Assembly: GCA_013361095.1 (NCBI GenBank)
Contig: JAATWA010000001.1
Location: forward strand, 1,900,501 to 1,964,500
DNA length: 64,000 nt
Reading direction: 5' to 3'
Source of the DNA: Pseudanabaena biceps
GTDB taxonomy: Bacteria > Cyanobacteriota > Cyanobacteriia > Pseudanabaenales > Pseudanabaenaceae
The first letter of the stretch is position 1. Each line of letters begins with the position of its first letter. A program made the translations under genes and the position numbers. The notes under the pieces were generated by a model that saw only the letters and a list, made by a program, of their open reading frames with translations, was not told the DNA's origin and searched no databases. This document shows positions 41,977-50,017 of this stretch, one piece after another.

Positions 41977-43062
41977 CTAGCCTTTAACGGAAACTGGCAC
42001 AGTTTCGGGCTTGGCTTTTTCTACCGAAGGGATAGCCTGTTGGTTCGGAATACCAACAATTGGACATTCTGCTGTGCCAACAGTTGAACGAGTGATTGCC
42101 TCCGAACTTTCTTTTGCCTTCTTCGGATCGAGAATCCAATCTCGATAAAATTCAAAGGGACATTCTCCTTTGCCTTGATCGCCATCACCTGAATTGAGCA
42201 TCCCAGTGTAGCCGCGATGCATCAGCTTGAAGATGTGATTTTGTGATTGGGCATTCTTACGGAAGTCGCGAATTGCAAACTTAGACAAAGCGGCATACTG
42301 AATACCATTTTCTTCTTCGCCACATTCGCCAAGGGTGCGACCATCAAACCCAACGATCGCTGAATGTCCAAAGTAACTATAAACCCCATCAAAGCCAGCG
42401 GCATTTGCCACCGCCACATAGGTGTTATTCATCCATGCCATCGCCTTAGAGACAATGATTTGCTGTTCCTTAGCGGGATACATATAGCCCTGACAGCGCA
42501 CAACTAACTCTGCACCACGCATGACACAATCACGCCAGATTTCAGGATAGTTACCATCATCACAAATGATCAAACTGATTTTCAACCCCTTCGGTCCTTC
42601 TGAGACGTAGGTGCAGTCACCAGGATACCAACCTTCGATTGGTGTCCAAGGCATAATCTTGCGATATTTCTGAACAATCTCACCGCGATCGTTCATCAAA
42701 ATTAGGGTGTTGTAAGGCACTTTTTCTGGATGTGCTTCATGTTTTTCACCTGTTAAAGAAAATACTCCCCAGACTTTATTCTTTATGCAAGCTTGGGCAA
42801 AGATGGCAGTTTCCTCCCCCGGAACTGTTGCGGCAGTTTCCATCATTTCCTGCGGATCGTACATGATGCCGTGGGTGGAATATTCTGGAAAGATTACCAG
42901 ATCCATACCAGGCAAGCCAACCTTCATGCCATCTATCATTGAGGCAATTTTTTTGCAGTTCTCAATGACTTCTGCCTTTGTATGCAATCGCGGCATTTTG
43001 TAATTAACAACCGCAACTCCAACTGCATCTGCGCTCGAAGAAATATCGCCGTGGTAAGACAT
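41977..43062 (-). CDS. amiE: Aliphatic amidase
   Basis: The 361-residue product is a nitrilase-superfamily amidase very like Ami[21 protein letters not shown] at the start and the catalytic triad Glu60 ([10 protein letters not shown]), Lys135 (KYRKIMPW) and Cys167 ([16 protein letters not shown]), one residue shifted from the known enzyme. It hydrolyses short aliphatic amides to acid and ammonia in the cytoplasm, giving usable nitrogen. It stands alone with 390 bp of gene-free upstream sequence (43063-43451). I looked for a GTA-N8-TAC NtcA site there and saw none. Confidence 0.92.
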   Translation of the reverse strand: MSYHGDISSSADAVGVAVVNYKMPRLHTKAEVIENCKKIASMIDGMKVGLPGMDLVIFPEYSTHGIMYDPQEMMETAATVPGEETAIFAQACIKNKVWGVFSLTGEKHEAHPEKVPYNTLILMNDRGEIVQKYRKIMPWTPIEGWYPGDCTYVSEGPKGLKISLIICDDGNYPEIWRDCVMRGAELVVRCQGYMYPAKEQQIIVSKAMAWMNNTYVAVANAAGFDGVYSYFGHSAIVGFDGRTLGECGEEENGIQYAALSKFAIRDFRKNAQSQNHIFKLMHRGYTGMLNSGDGDQGKGECPFEFYRDWILDPKKAKESSEAITRSTVGTAECPIVGIPNQQAIPSVEKAKPETVPVSVKG

Positions 43063-43332
43063 AAAATCCTCTACTTATTATAAATAAACTCAGATTTTGT
43101 TTAGCTACAAAAGACTTACTGAGAAATAGTAATTACTCTTGCTTCTTTACTTGATTACTAAACGTTTGATGATTAATCAATTCAACTTAAATCCCTAGCT
43201 AATTAACAAAACAAGACTAACAACAATATTTACTATTAGTTTGCGAGGTTATAGTGAGTATATTAAGAATTAATAAGTATTATAGAACACACAAAAATGG
43301 AGATTGTATCGTTAGCAACCTATTGGTTATAG

Positions 43333-43387
43333 AAAACGCAGATATAGAGTAGCGCCGCAAAGCGGCGCTACTCTATATCTGCGTTTT
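43333..43387. repeat. Perfect hairpin with GCGCCGC core, 26-bp arms
   Basis: Arms 43333-43358 and 43362-43387 pair perfectly with an AAA loop. The AAAACGCAG and CTGCGTTTT borders differ from the AAAACCCAA type but follow the same plan. It lies downstream of hisS. Confidence 0.85.
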
Positions 43388-43451
43388 GCTTTTTTTCTGA
43401 CGTAACTGGCTACTGCTAGGTAGCAATCCAAAATGAGTGTCTAAGCTATGA

Positions 43452-44717
43452 CTACAATTTCTGTCTTAATTCTTCAAAACTGTCGTTAAGATCAGCGATC
43501 GCGATCGCTTCTTGATTACCCGACTCTAGCCATTTGATTTGTATTTGCCCCGATTCAATTTCTGCATCACCAATCACGATCGCCGCCTTAGCATTGGCAT
43601 TGCTAGCGCGTTTAAACTGCTTGTCAAATTTTGCGCCACTCAGATCGAGTTCAGCACTAAAACCTGCTTGACGCAGAATTTGAGCAATGTATAGAGACTT
43701 AGCTTCAGCTTTTTCACCACGGGAAATCACATAAAAGTCGATCGCTGATTGCGCTTGTTCGGCAACTTGCTGCATCAAAATTACTAAGCGCTCTAAGCCG
43801 ATCGCCCAGCCCACCGCAGGCACATCGGAGCCACCAAGCTCAGCAATCAGGCGATCATAGCGACCGCCACCACAGACTGCCGACTGTGCGCCTAGTTGGC
43901 TAGACTGAATCTCAAAGGCTGTGCGAGTGTAGTAGTCTAAGCCGCGCACTAGGCGATTATTAATGCGATAGGAAATATTTAGATCGGTGAGTAACCTTTG
44001 GACTTGCTCAAAATGTTGCTGTGACTCAGGGCTGAGGTAATCGAGAATGCTGGGCGCATCTTGGGAAATTTCTTGGGTGCGTTTGTCTTTGCTGTCGAGA
44101 ATGCGTAAGGGATTGCGAGTTAAGCGATCGCGTGAGTCCACATCAATTTCTTCAGCAAAGGGCGTGAAATAGTCCACCAAAGCTTGGCGATAGGTAACCC
44201 GATCTTCAGCACTTCCTACGGAATTCAAATCAACAACGAGATCTTTTAGACCCACTGCTTGCAAAAAGTCACTGGCGATCGCGATCGCTTCGGCATCGGC
44301 ACGGGCATCGGCACTTCCCAATACTTCGACGCCTAATTGATGAAACTGGCGCTGACGACCCGCTTGGGGTCTTTCATAGCGAAACATTGCCCCCATATAC
44401 CAGAGTCGCTGCACACCACCTTGGGCAAATAGTTTATTCTCAATATAGGATCGTGCTACTCCTGCTGTCCCCTCTGGACGCAATGTCAAAGAGCGGTCGC
44501 CTCGATCATTGAAGGTATACATTTCTTTACCGACGATATCTGTGGCTTCACCAATGCCCCGCGCAAATAGCTCTGTAGACTCAAAAATAGGTGTGCGGAT
44601 CTCGTTATAGGCGGCTTGGGAAAGGATTTGTCGCGCCTTTGTCTCTAGCTGCTGCCAATAATAAATTTCGGGGGCGAGAATGTCGCGAGTGCCGCGGGTA
44701 ACCTGAAGTGAAGACAT
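43452..44717 (-). CDS. hisS: Histidyl-tRNA synthetase
   Basis: The 421-residue product is a class II synthetase. Motif 1 lies in the LETKARQILSQAAYNEIRTP region, motif 2 includes MFRYERPQAGRQRQFHQLGVE, and the HisRS-specific LVRGLDYYTRTAFE stretch and CGGGRYD follow. The C-terminal anticodon-binding domain ends the chain. It charges tRNA(His). It is transcribed alone toward the hairpin at 43333. Confidence 0.95.
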   Translation of the reverse strand: MSSLQVTRGTRDILAPEIYYWQQLETKARQILSQAAYNEIRTPIFESTELFARGIGEATDIVGKEMYTFNDRGDRSLTLRPEGTAGVARSYIENKLFAQGGVQRLWYMGAMFRYERPQAGRQRQFHQLGVEVLGSADARADAEAIAIASDFLQAVGLKDLVVDLNSVGSAEDRVTYRQALVDYFTPFAEEIDVDSRDRLTRNPLRILDSKDKRTQEISQDAPSILDYLSPESQQHFEQVQRLLTDLNISYRINNRLVRGLDYYTRTAFEIQSSQLGAQSAVCGGGRYDRLIAELGGSDVPAVGWAIGLERLVILMQQVAEQAQSAIDFYVISRGEKAEAKSLYIAQILRQAGFSAELDLSGAKFDKQFKRASNANAKAAIVIGDAEIESGQIQIKWLESGNQEAIAIADLNDSFEELRQKL

Positions 44718-44767
44718 GGATACAAATATGATCTGTGTTTTATTTCAGAATACAGTATCAAAACCCA

Positions 44768-44808
44768 GAAATACGAGTAGCGGCGCATCGCGCCGCTACT
44801 CGTATTTC
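44768..44808. repeat. Perfect hairpin upstream of hisS, 19-bp arms
   Basis: Arms 44768-44786 and 44790-44808 pair perfectly with an ATC loop. It is preceded by AAAACCCA, but the closing TGGGTTTT is missing. It lies in the 400-bp spacer 44718-45125 with one more hairpin and no gene that I can support. Confidence 0.8.
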
Positions 44809-44998
44809 CCTAATAGTTATTGTGCGCGATGAAGCTGTGCACTGCTAATTATTCACGGCGAAGGGAGTATGTCCTAATCGGTTTATCCTAATCGGCTTAG
44901 AAGTTAAAAATCGAGATTGCGATCGCACTGTACATTCACAAGGTAACAAATCTCGGTAAAATCAGAAAGTAGCTTGGCACAATATAAACATAAAAATC

Positions 44999-45041
44999 CC
45001 CAAAGCTGTGGCGCACGCGCAGCGTGCGCCACAGCTTTGGG
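44999..45041. repeat. Perfect hairpin, 20-bp arms
   Basis: Arms 44999-45018 and 45022-45041 pair perfectly with a GCA loop and a GCGCACGC core. It lies 85 bp before the start of the small gene at 45126. Confidence 0.85.
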
Positions 45042-45125
45042 AAATAGTTTTTAGTTATGCCAAGCTATTGATGTCTCTACTTAAATTGCAAATAAATTCT
45101 AAATAAACTCCCAATAAAATTTTAT

Positions 45126-45380
45126 ATGCCTGAAGATAACGCTATGCCAACACCGCCAGAACAATCAGCTAATCAAGCAATATTTGATGAGGTTCTGAAA
45201 AGTGTAGAAATCGATCCTGCCCTGCTAGCAGAGCTTGGTGAAGTCACTAGCGATCCTGAACAGGCGATCGATACCGCGATCCGCCAGTGGCTACAACGTC
45301 GCGCGATCAAAGAAGCCGATCGCTCCCGCCCTCTAACCATGAATCCTGTCGTCCCTCCCCGCGGCGAGTGGAATGATTAA
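45126..45380 (+). CDS. Small soluble protein with a tryptophan-ending domain
   Basis: The 84-residue product has a core reading IDPALLAELGEVTSDPEQA, followed by an IRQWLQRR segment, and ends RGEWND. The next gene carries the same domain at its C-terminus (ISPEIFAELTEISSDPAAA, IRWWLRRR, SWND). The two are therefore paralogues or share a module. I do not recognise the family. The ATG at 45126 could be replaced by the Met at codon 7. It heads a likely operon with the next gene and holB. Confidence 0.7.
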   Translation: MPEDNAMPTPPEQSANQAIFDEVLKSVEIDPALLAELGEVTSDPEQAIDTAIRQWLQRRAIKEADRSRPLTMNPVVPPRGEWND

Positions 45381-45409
45381 TCAGTGATTAAGCAAATTAT
45401 TTAACACTT

Positions 45410-46138
45410 ATGCAAGATTTTTGGTTGCTCAACGGATTTTTTCTCGCACTAGGGCTGATTTATATAATCGTTGCCCTAATTTTTGTTTTTGGTGGGAAAA
45501 GCCGTAATTTACGCAGTCGCAATGAATCGATCAGTAAAACTATTAAGCCAAGCAGGCTCAATGCTTCTCGCAAAATCACTGGCTACAATCTTTTTACAAC
45601 TGGTTTACTAATTAGTTTCACCGCTGTCCTATCTTTGCTCTTCGGACAATCGGTTAACCTATTAGTGTTAGCGGCGATAAATCTTGCTGTTACTTTTATC
45701 GCGTTGAGACTTCAACTATTTCATGAGGCTGAGAGCGCTCCTATGCCAACTATCCGCACCAGCGAAAACCCAGAATTTATTAAAAATCTGCCCAATGATG
45801 AAACGCGCAGCGAAGTTATTGCGGAAATTCGCAAGGAGTCTCTAATTTCAACGGATCTAGACATTGCCAATTCTGAACTAAATCCTGAAGATATCAATAT
45901 CACCTCAGAATTCACCACCGAATCTAGATCATTCTCCCGTAAGCCCTCTGTGGAAATTTCGCCAGAGATTTTTGCGGAACTGACAGAAATTTCTAGTGAT
46001 CCAGCCGCCGCCGTAGATGAGGCTATTCGTTGGTGGTTACGTCGTCGCCTCATTGATGTGGATAATGGGGGCGGTGGTCGCAAGAGTTTGCGCTCCAGTG
46101 AGTCATGGCGATCGCAACAACAAAGTTGGAATGATTAA
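45410..46138 (+). CDS. Membrane protein with C-terminal module like the gene before it
   Basis: The 242-residue product has two hydrophobic segments in the first 105 residues (FFLALGLIYIIVALIFVFG and the LLISFTAVLSLLFGQSVNLL region). A charged linker follows, then a C-terminal module of about 55 residues matching the small protein encoded at 45126, ending QSWND. The module would face the cytoplasm if the two segments form a hairpin. Its function is unknown. Its stop overlaps the holB start by eight bases, so translation of the two is coupled. Confidence 0.7.
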   Translation: MQDFWLLNGFFLALGLIYIIVALIFVFGGKSRNLRSRNESISKTIKPSRLNASRKITGYNLFTTGLLISFTAVLSLLFGQSVNLLVLAAINLAVTFIALRLQLFHEAESAPMPTIRTSENPEFIKNLPNDETRSEVIAEIRKESLISTDLDIANSELNPEDINITSEFTTESRSFSRKPSVEISPEIFAELTEISSDPAAAVDEAIRWWLRRRLIDVDNGGGGRKSLRSSESWRSQQQSWND

Positions 46139-47066
46139 TTCTTTTACGCCCTTTGATGCGGTTTTAGGACAAACTCAGGCGATCGCTTTATTAAAAGCTG
46201 CGATTCACAAAGATCGGATTGCCCCTGCATATTTGTTTGCGGGAGCCAGTGGCGTGGGACGGAGTAAGACAGCCTCGGCTTTTGCGGAAGTATTGCTAGG
46301 TGATCGTAAATCTAACAATCGTCTCAGCGATCGCAATCATCCTGATCTGCTCTGGGTGGAGCCAACCTATTTAGATAAGGGCAAAATGTTAACGGCTAAA
46401 GAGGCGGAAGCCGCAGGACTAAAACGGCGAGCTTTACCCCAGATCAGAATTGAGCAAGTGCGGGAAATTAGTGAATTTGTTAGTCGATCACCCTTAGAAT
46501 GCAAGCGATCGGTGGTGATTATCGAAGAAGCGCAATCTATGGCTGAGCCCGCCGCCAATAGTCTGCTTAAAACCCTCGAAGAACCTCTCTATGCCACCAT
46601 CATTTTAATCGTCCCCGATGCAGGTTCCATTTTACCCACCCTAGTTTCACGCTGTCAAAGGATTCCTTTTACTAGACTCAACCAAGCCCAGATGCAAGAG
46701 GTGCTAGTCCGAGAAGGACATACGGAAATCCCAGCAGATGTGGTGACATTAGCCCAAGGCTCGGCAGGACAGGCGATCGATTCCTTTGAGCGTTTTAAAA
46801 GTATTCCCTCAGAATTATTAAGTTCTGTTAGACAAGTCCCTAAAGATGCTAAAAGTGCCATGACAATCGCCAAGCAAATCACCAAAGAGTTGGAAGTGGA
46901 TTTGCAATTATGGCTAATTGATTATTTGCAAAACTATCTTTGGGAACATCACAAATCCCTATCAACTTTGCAACATCTCGACAAAGCGAGAGAATTAATC
47001 AGTAGATATGTGCAACCTCGATTAGTTTGGGAAGTCACTCTTTTACAAATTGCTGGCAAACTTTAG
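46131..47066 (+). CDS. holB: DNA polymerase III delta' subunit-like protein
   Basis: The 311-residue product is an AAA+ clamp-loader subunit: FDAVLGQTQAIALLKAAI, the Walker A-like AGASGVGRSKTA (residues 36-47), QIRIEQVREISEFVSRSP and EAQSMAEPAANSLLKTLEEP. It contains SRCQR in the sensor region. Delta' helps load the sliding clamp at replication forks. I use the ATG at 46131, which overlaps the upstream stop and matches the family start; longer versions read through the previous gene in another frame. Confidence 0.9.
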   Translation: MINSFTPFDAVLGQTQAIALLKAAIHKDRIAPAYLFAGASGVGRSKTASAFAEVLLGDRKSNNRLSDRNHPDLLWVEPTYLDKGKMLTAKEAEAAGLKRRALPQIRIEQVREISEFVSRSPLECKRSVVIIEEAQSMAEPAANSLLKTLEEPLYATIILIVPDAGSILPTLVSRCQRIPFTRLNQAQMQEVLVREGHTEIPADVVTLAQGSAGQAIDSFERFKSIPSELLSSVRQVPKDAKSAMTIAKQITKELEVDLQLWLIDYLQNYLWEHHKSLSTLQHLDKARELISRYVQPRLVWEVTLLQIAGKL

Positions 47067-47089
47067 AATTAGATAGAAGGGTGGCGCTT

Positions 47090-47947
47090 CTAGTCATGAT
47101 ATTTTGCGTAAAGCGATCGCACTTTCTCTTTGAACTTTTCACGCACATCTTCAGGCTCAATAATTTCGCAGTCTTCGGCATAGGGCATCATCTCGCGATA
47201 GAACCAAAATGTATTGCTGATTTGACGGATGATTTGACGGATTGGGGGATTGGCATCTAGCCATGTATTATCTATATCTTCTTCTCGCGCTTGGTAAGCA
47301 TGGGCAAGATTTCCCGATAAATTAAAAGTGACATAAACTTGATCGAGTTGCGATCTCCATTTGCCTTCAATGGGTGTAATTGCCGCTTCGGCGGGAATGC
47401 GATCAAGTCTGAGGCAACGGTTATGTTGTAAAGCAATCACTGTATCAGCTCTAGCAATATCTCTACACCAGCAATCAAGATATAACCGTTTGTCGTGGTG
47501 AGCGACTTTGGCGTAATGAATAGCGAACTCATGGGGATAATCGGCAGCATCGAGATATCTCAGGCTAAAGGGCTGTTGCTGCTTGATGTAGCGATCAATG
47601 GTATGTCTCCAAATTTCGGGAGGTTTATCGAGAAAGCGTTCGATATTGCGGCGCAGTGGTGACGCGAGTTCGCTACGTTCTAGTAATAAGTTGGCGATTA
47701 TCTGGGCTTTTTCTAACTCTCCGTAGTCAACTAATAGTCTAAAAGTGCGATCTAGGGATTCAATACGATCGCTTGCCCAGTCGTTATTTTTGGAGATTTG
47801 GATTTGACGACGAGCGATCGCTTCGACGAGTTTAGAGATATTTGGGCGATCGCCCCATGTCATGCCAAGTTCGGTTGCGATCGCTTCTAAATTAGCCTTA
47901 TCGCGTTCTTTGATAGATAGTGTGATTGATTCACCTTTTCGGGACAT
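47090..47947 (-). CDS. WYL-domain transcriptional regulator
   Basis: The 285-residue product begins MSRKGESITLSIKERDKANLEAIA, a ribbon-helix-helix-like or small DNA-binding head, and carries a WYL domain with LRYLDAADYPHEFAIHYAKV and LYLDCWCRD. WYL proteins bind nucleic acid or small ligands and often control defence or stress genes. No defence gene is adjacent. It is convergent with holB, and no hairpin lies between them. Confidence 0.75.
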   Translation of the reverse strand: MSRKGESITLSIKERDKANLEAIATELGMTWGDRPNISKLVEAIARRQIQISKNNDWASDRIESLDRTFRLLVDYGELEKAQIIANLLLERSELASPLRRNIERFLDKPPEIWRHTIDRYIKQQQPFSLRYLDAADYPHEFAIHYAKVAHHDKRLYLDCWCRDIARADTVIALQHNRCLRLDRIPAEAAITPIEGKWRSQLDQVYVTFNLSGNLAHAYQAREEDIDNTWLDANPPIRQIIRQISNTFWFYREMMPYAEDCEIIEPEDVREKFKEKVRSLYAKYHD

Positions 47948-47994
47948 ATTATGAATTACGAATTATGGATTGAAATTATCTCTATAGGAGCTTT

Positions 47995-48076
47995 GATAGC
48001 TATCGCCCAGTGTACTAGGATATAAAACCCAAGATAGAAGGACGGCGCGGGGATCGCTGCCCTTCTATCTTGGGTT
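47995..48076. repeat. Hairpin element related to the TATAGC/GCTATA family
   Basis: Going inward from GATAGCTATCGCCCAGTGTACTAGGATATAAAACCC, the reverse complement of the right side of the elements at 17101 and 27175, a stem pairs 48026-48041 with 48061-48076 (16 bp). A separate stem (48077-48086 with 48095-48104) follows, and the far end of the element is missing or replaced. Confidence 0.6.
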
Positions 48077-48144
48077 AAACCTGCGGCGCTTGCACCGCAG
48101 GTTTTTGGAGTTTATTATATCTATAGTCTTTTGAGTCTTTTTGT

Positions 48145-48203
48145 AATCCAATAAAAGTTTTGAAAGGCTCACTTCAGCAGTCTTTCAAAACTTTTATTGG
48201 ATT
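48145..48203. repeat. Hairpin with 22-bp arms and conserved AAGAAGGCGCAAAGCG flank
   Basis: Arms 48145-48166 and 48182-48203 pair perfectly. The inner part, GGCTCACTTCAGCAGTC, is a mutated version of the GGCTGGC core. The flank TTTTAAGAAGGCGCAAAGCGCTGTA links it to the hairpins at 4532 and 8228. It ends 55 bp before the permease start. Confidence 0.75.
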
Positions 48204-48258
48204 TTAAGAAGGCGCAAAGCGCTGTAAATTTTCTAGTTATTAACTTTTGAGATTTTTT

Positions 48259-49161
48259 ATGCAGCCCCATGTAAAACTAGGAAAGCAAAAACTAGATAAG
48301 AAATTTTCTTGGACTCCTTACTTATTTCTACTGCCAGCGATCGCCTTTCTCTGTTTGACTTCGTTTTTGCCAGTATTGCAAGCAATTTATCTGAGTTTTA
48401 CTGACTATGATTTTGTAGGTAGTCCTAATTTTATTGGATGGAAAAACTATCTAAATCTTTGGCGCGATCAAACTTTTTGGAAAACATTAGGAAACACTTT
48501 AACCTATCTGATTTTTGCAGTTCCGAGTCTTGTAATTTTGCCACTAGCTTTAGCGATATTAGTTAATCAAAAGTTACGCAGTATTAAATTTTTTAGGGCG
48601 ATTTATTATTTTCCTGTAATTGTTTCCGTAGTAGTTGCTGGCATAGCTTGGAAATGGGTTTATGCTCAAAATGGGATTTTAAATTATTTCCTGTCAACTA
48701 TTTCATTACAAAATGTCAAAATCCCTTGGTTAACTGATCCCAAAACTGCCATCTTTGCAATTATTTCTGTAGTGATTTGGCGTGGTGTTGGTTACTATAT
48801 GGTGATTTATTTAGCAGGTTTACAGGCGATTCCCGCAGACTTATATGAGGCAGCCGCGATCGATGGTTCTGATGGATGGCAAAGGCATTTTGATATTACG
48901 ATTCCCTTGATGCGTCCTTACATTATTCTCGTAGCAGTAATTTCTTCAATTGGAGCAATGAAGGTATTTGAAGAGGTTTACATCATGTCTCAAGGTGGTC
49001 CCGCTAATAGCACTAAAACCGTTGTTTACTATTTGTATGATAAAGGCTTTACTAGTTTAGAAATGGGATATGCTTCGGCAATTGGTGTATTTCTATTTCT
49101 AATTATTTTTGTTATTTCTATCTTGACTTTTAAATTTATTAATCCCTATGAACAAAAATAG
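48259..49161 (+). CDS. Sugar ABC transporter permease (MalF/UgpA-like)
   Basis: The 300-residue product has six hydrophobic segments and the permease EAA loop EAAAIDGSDGWQRHFDITIPLM, which contacts the ATPase. The pair with the next gene matches the carbohydrate type of ABC importers. Neither a binding protein nor an ATPase gene is next to it; a shared MsmK-like ATPase encoded elsewhere is common for such systems. I use the ATG at 48259; a TTG four codons earlier is possible. It overlaps the next gene by 14 bases. Confidence 0.87.
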   Translation: MQPHVKLGKQKLDKKFSWTPYLFLLPAIAFLCLTSFLPVLQAIYLSFTDYDFVGSPNFIGWKNYLNLWRDQTFWKTLGNTLTYLIFAVPSLVILPLALAILVNQKLRSIKFFRAIYYFPVIVSVVVAGIAWKWVYAQNGILNYFLSTISLQNVKIPWLTDPKTAIFAIISVVIWRGVGYYMVIYLAGLQAIPADLYEAAAIDGSDGWQRHFDITIPLMRPYIILVAVISSIGAMKVFEEVYIMSQGGPANSTKTVVYYLYDKGFTSLEMGYASAIGVFLFLIIFVISILTFKFINPYEQK

Positions 49162-49996
49162 TCTGAAATCATCATCGAATTTCCTAAGCAATATTCCTCA
49201 ATTTGTTGTCTTAATTGCGATCGCAACTTTAACGGTATTTCCTTTACTTTGGTTGATCAGTACTGCCTTTAAATCACCAACCGAAAATATTTTTCAATCT
49301 GTACCGCAACTATTGCCCGCCCAGCCAACTTTTGAAAACTTCATCAAAGTCTGGAGAAATTCTCGTTTTGATCTTTATCTCTGGAATAGCTTTCTTGTTT
49401 CTAGCATTACTGTAATTTTAAATTTGCTATTCTGCTCTCTCGCGGCTTTTCCCCTTGCGAGGCTTGATTTTAAAGGACGCGATCCCATCTTTTGGGCGAT
49501 CGTGGGAACGACGATGATCCCCTTTCAAATTACGATGATTCCCCTTTATATTTTGGCTGTAAATCTAAATCTTAAAAATACCTACGCAGGTTTGATCTTT
49601 CCCTATGTAATTTCGGCTTTTGGTATTTTTTTACTGCGCCAAGCATTCCAAAGCGTTCCTAAAGAAATGGAAGAGGCGGCGCGGATGGATGGTTGCTCTA
49701 GTGTGGGGATTTGGTGGCATGTGATGTTGCCTGCGGCAAGCCCTGCACTGATTACCTTAGCGATATTTACCTTTGTGGCGATGTGGGGTGATTTTCTGTG
49801 GCCATTGGTAATTGTCGATAAGGTCGAGCTTTACACGTTACCGAGGGGGATTGCGAGTTTAGCTAGTGCTTTTTCTGAGGATTGGCGCTTAATTGCGGCG
49901 GGATCGGCGATTTCTATGCTGCCAGTGTTTATTGTGTTTATTTTTTTACAACGCTATATTATTCCGACCGAGGCAAATATTGGTGTGAAAGGATAA
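49148..49996 (+). CDS. Sugar ABC transporter permease (MalG-like)
   Basis: The 282-residue product has six hydrophobic segments and the EAA loop EEAARMDGCSSVGIWWHVMLP near residue 175. It forms the heterodimer partner of the upstream permease in the plasma membrane. The 14-base overlap implies translational coupling. The substrate is not evident; MalG-like permeases move di- or oligosaccharides or glycerol phosphates. Confidence 0.88.
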   Translation: MNKNSLKSSSNFLSNIPQFVVLIAIATLTVFPLLWLISTAFKSPTENIFQSVPQLLPAQPTFENFIKVWRNSRFDLYLWNSFLVSSITVILNLLFCSLAAFPLARLDFKGRDPIFWAIVGTTMIPFQITMIPLYILAVNLNLKNTYAGLIFPYVISAFGIFLLRQAFQSVPKEMEEAARMDGCSSVGIWWHVMLPAASPALITLAIFTFVAMWGDFLWPLVIVDKVELYTLPRGIASLASAFSEDWRLIAAGSAISMLPVFIVFIFLQRYIIPTEANIGVKG

Positions 49997-50017
49997 TTTA
50001 ATGCCAAAATTAAATCC

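Noticed and set aside
41769..41987. 72-codon frame downstream of the HNH gene
   Set aside because: Very basic with no conserved pattern, it overlaps the amiE end and a stem-loop; no start signal.
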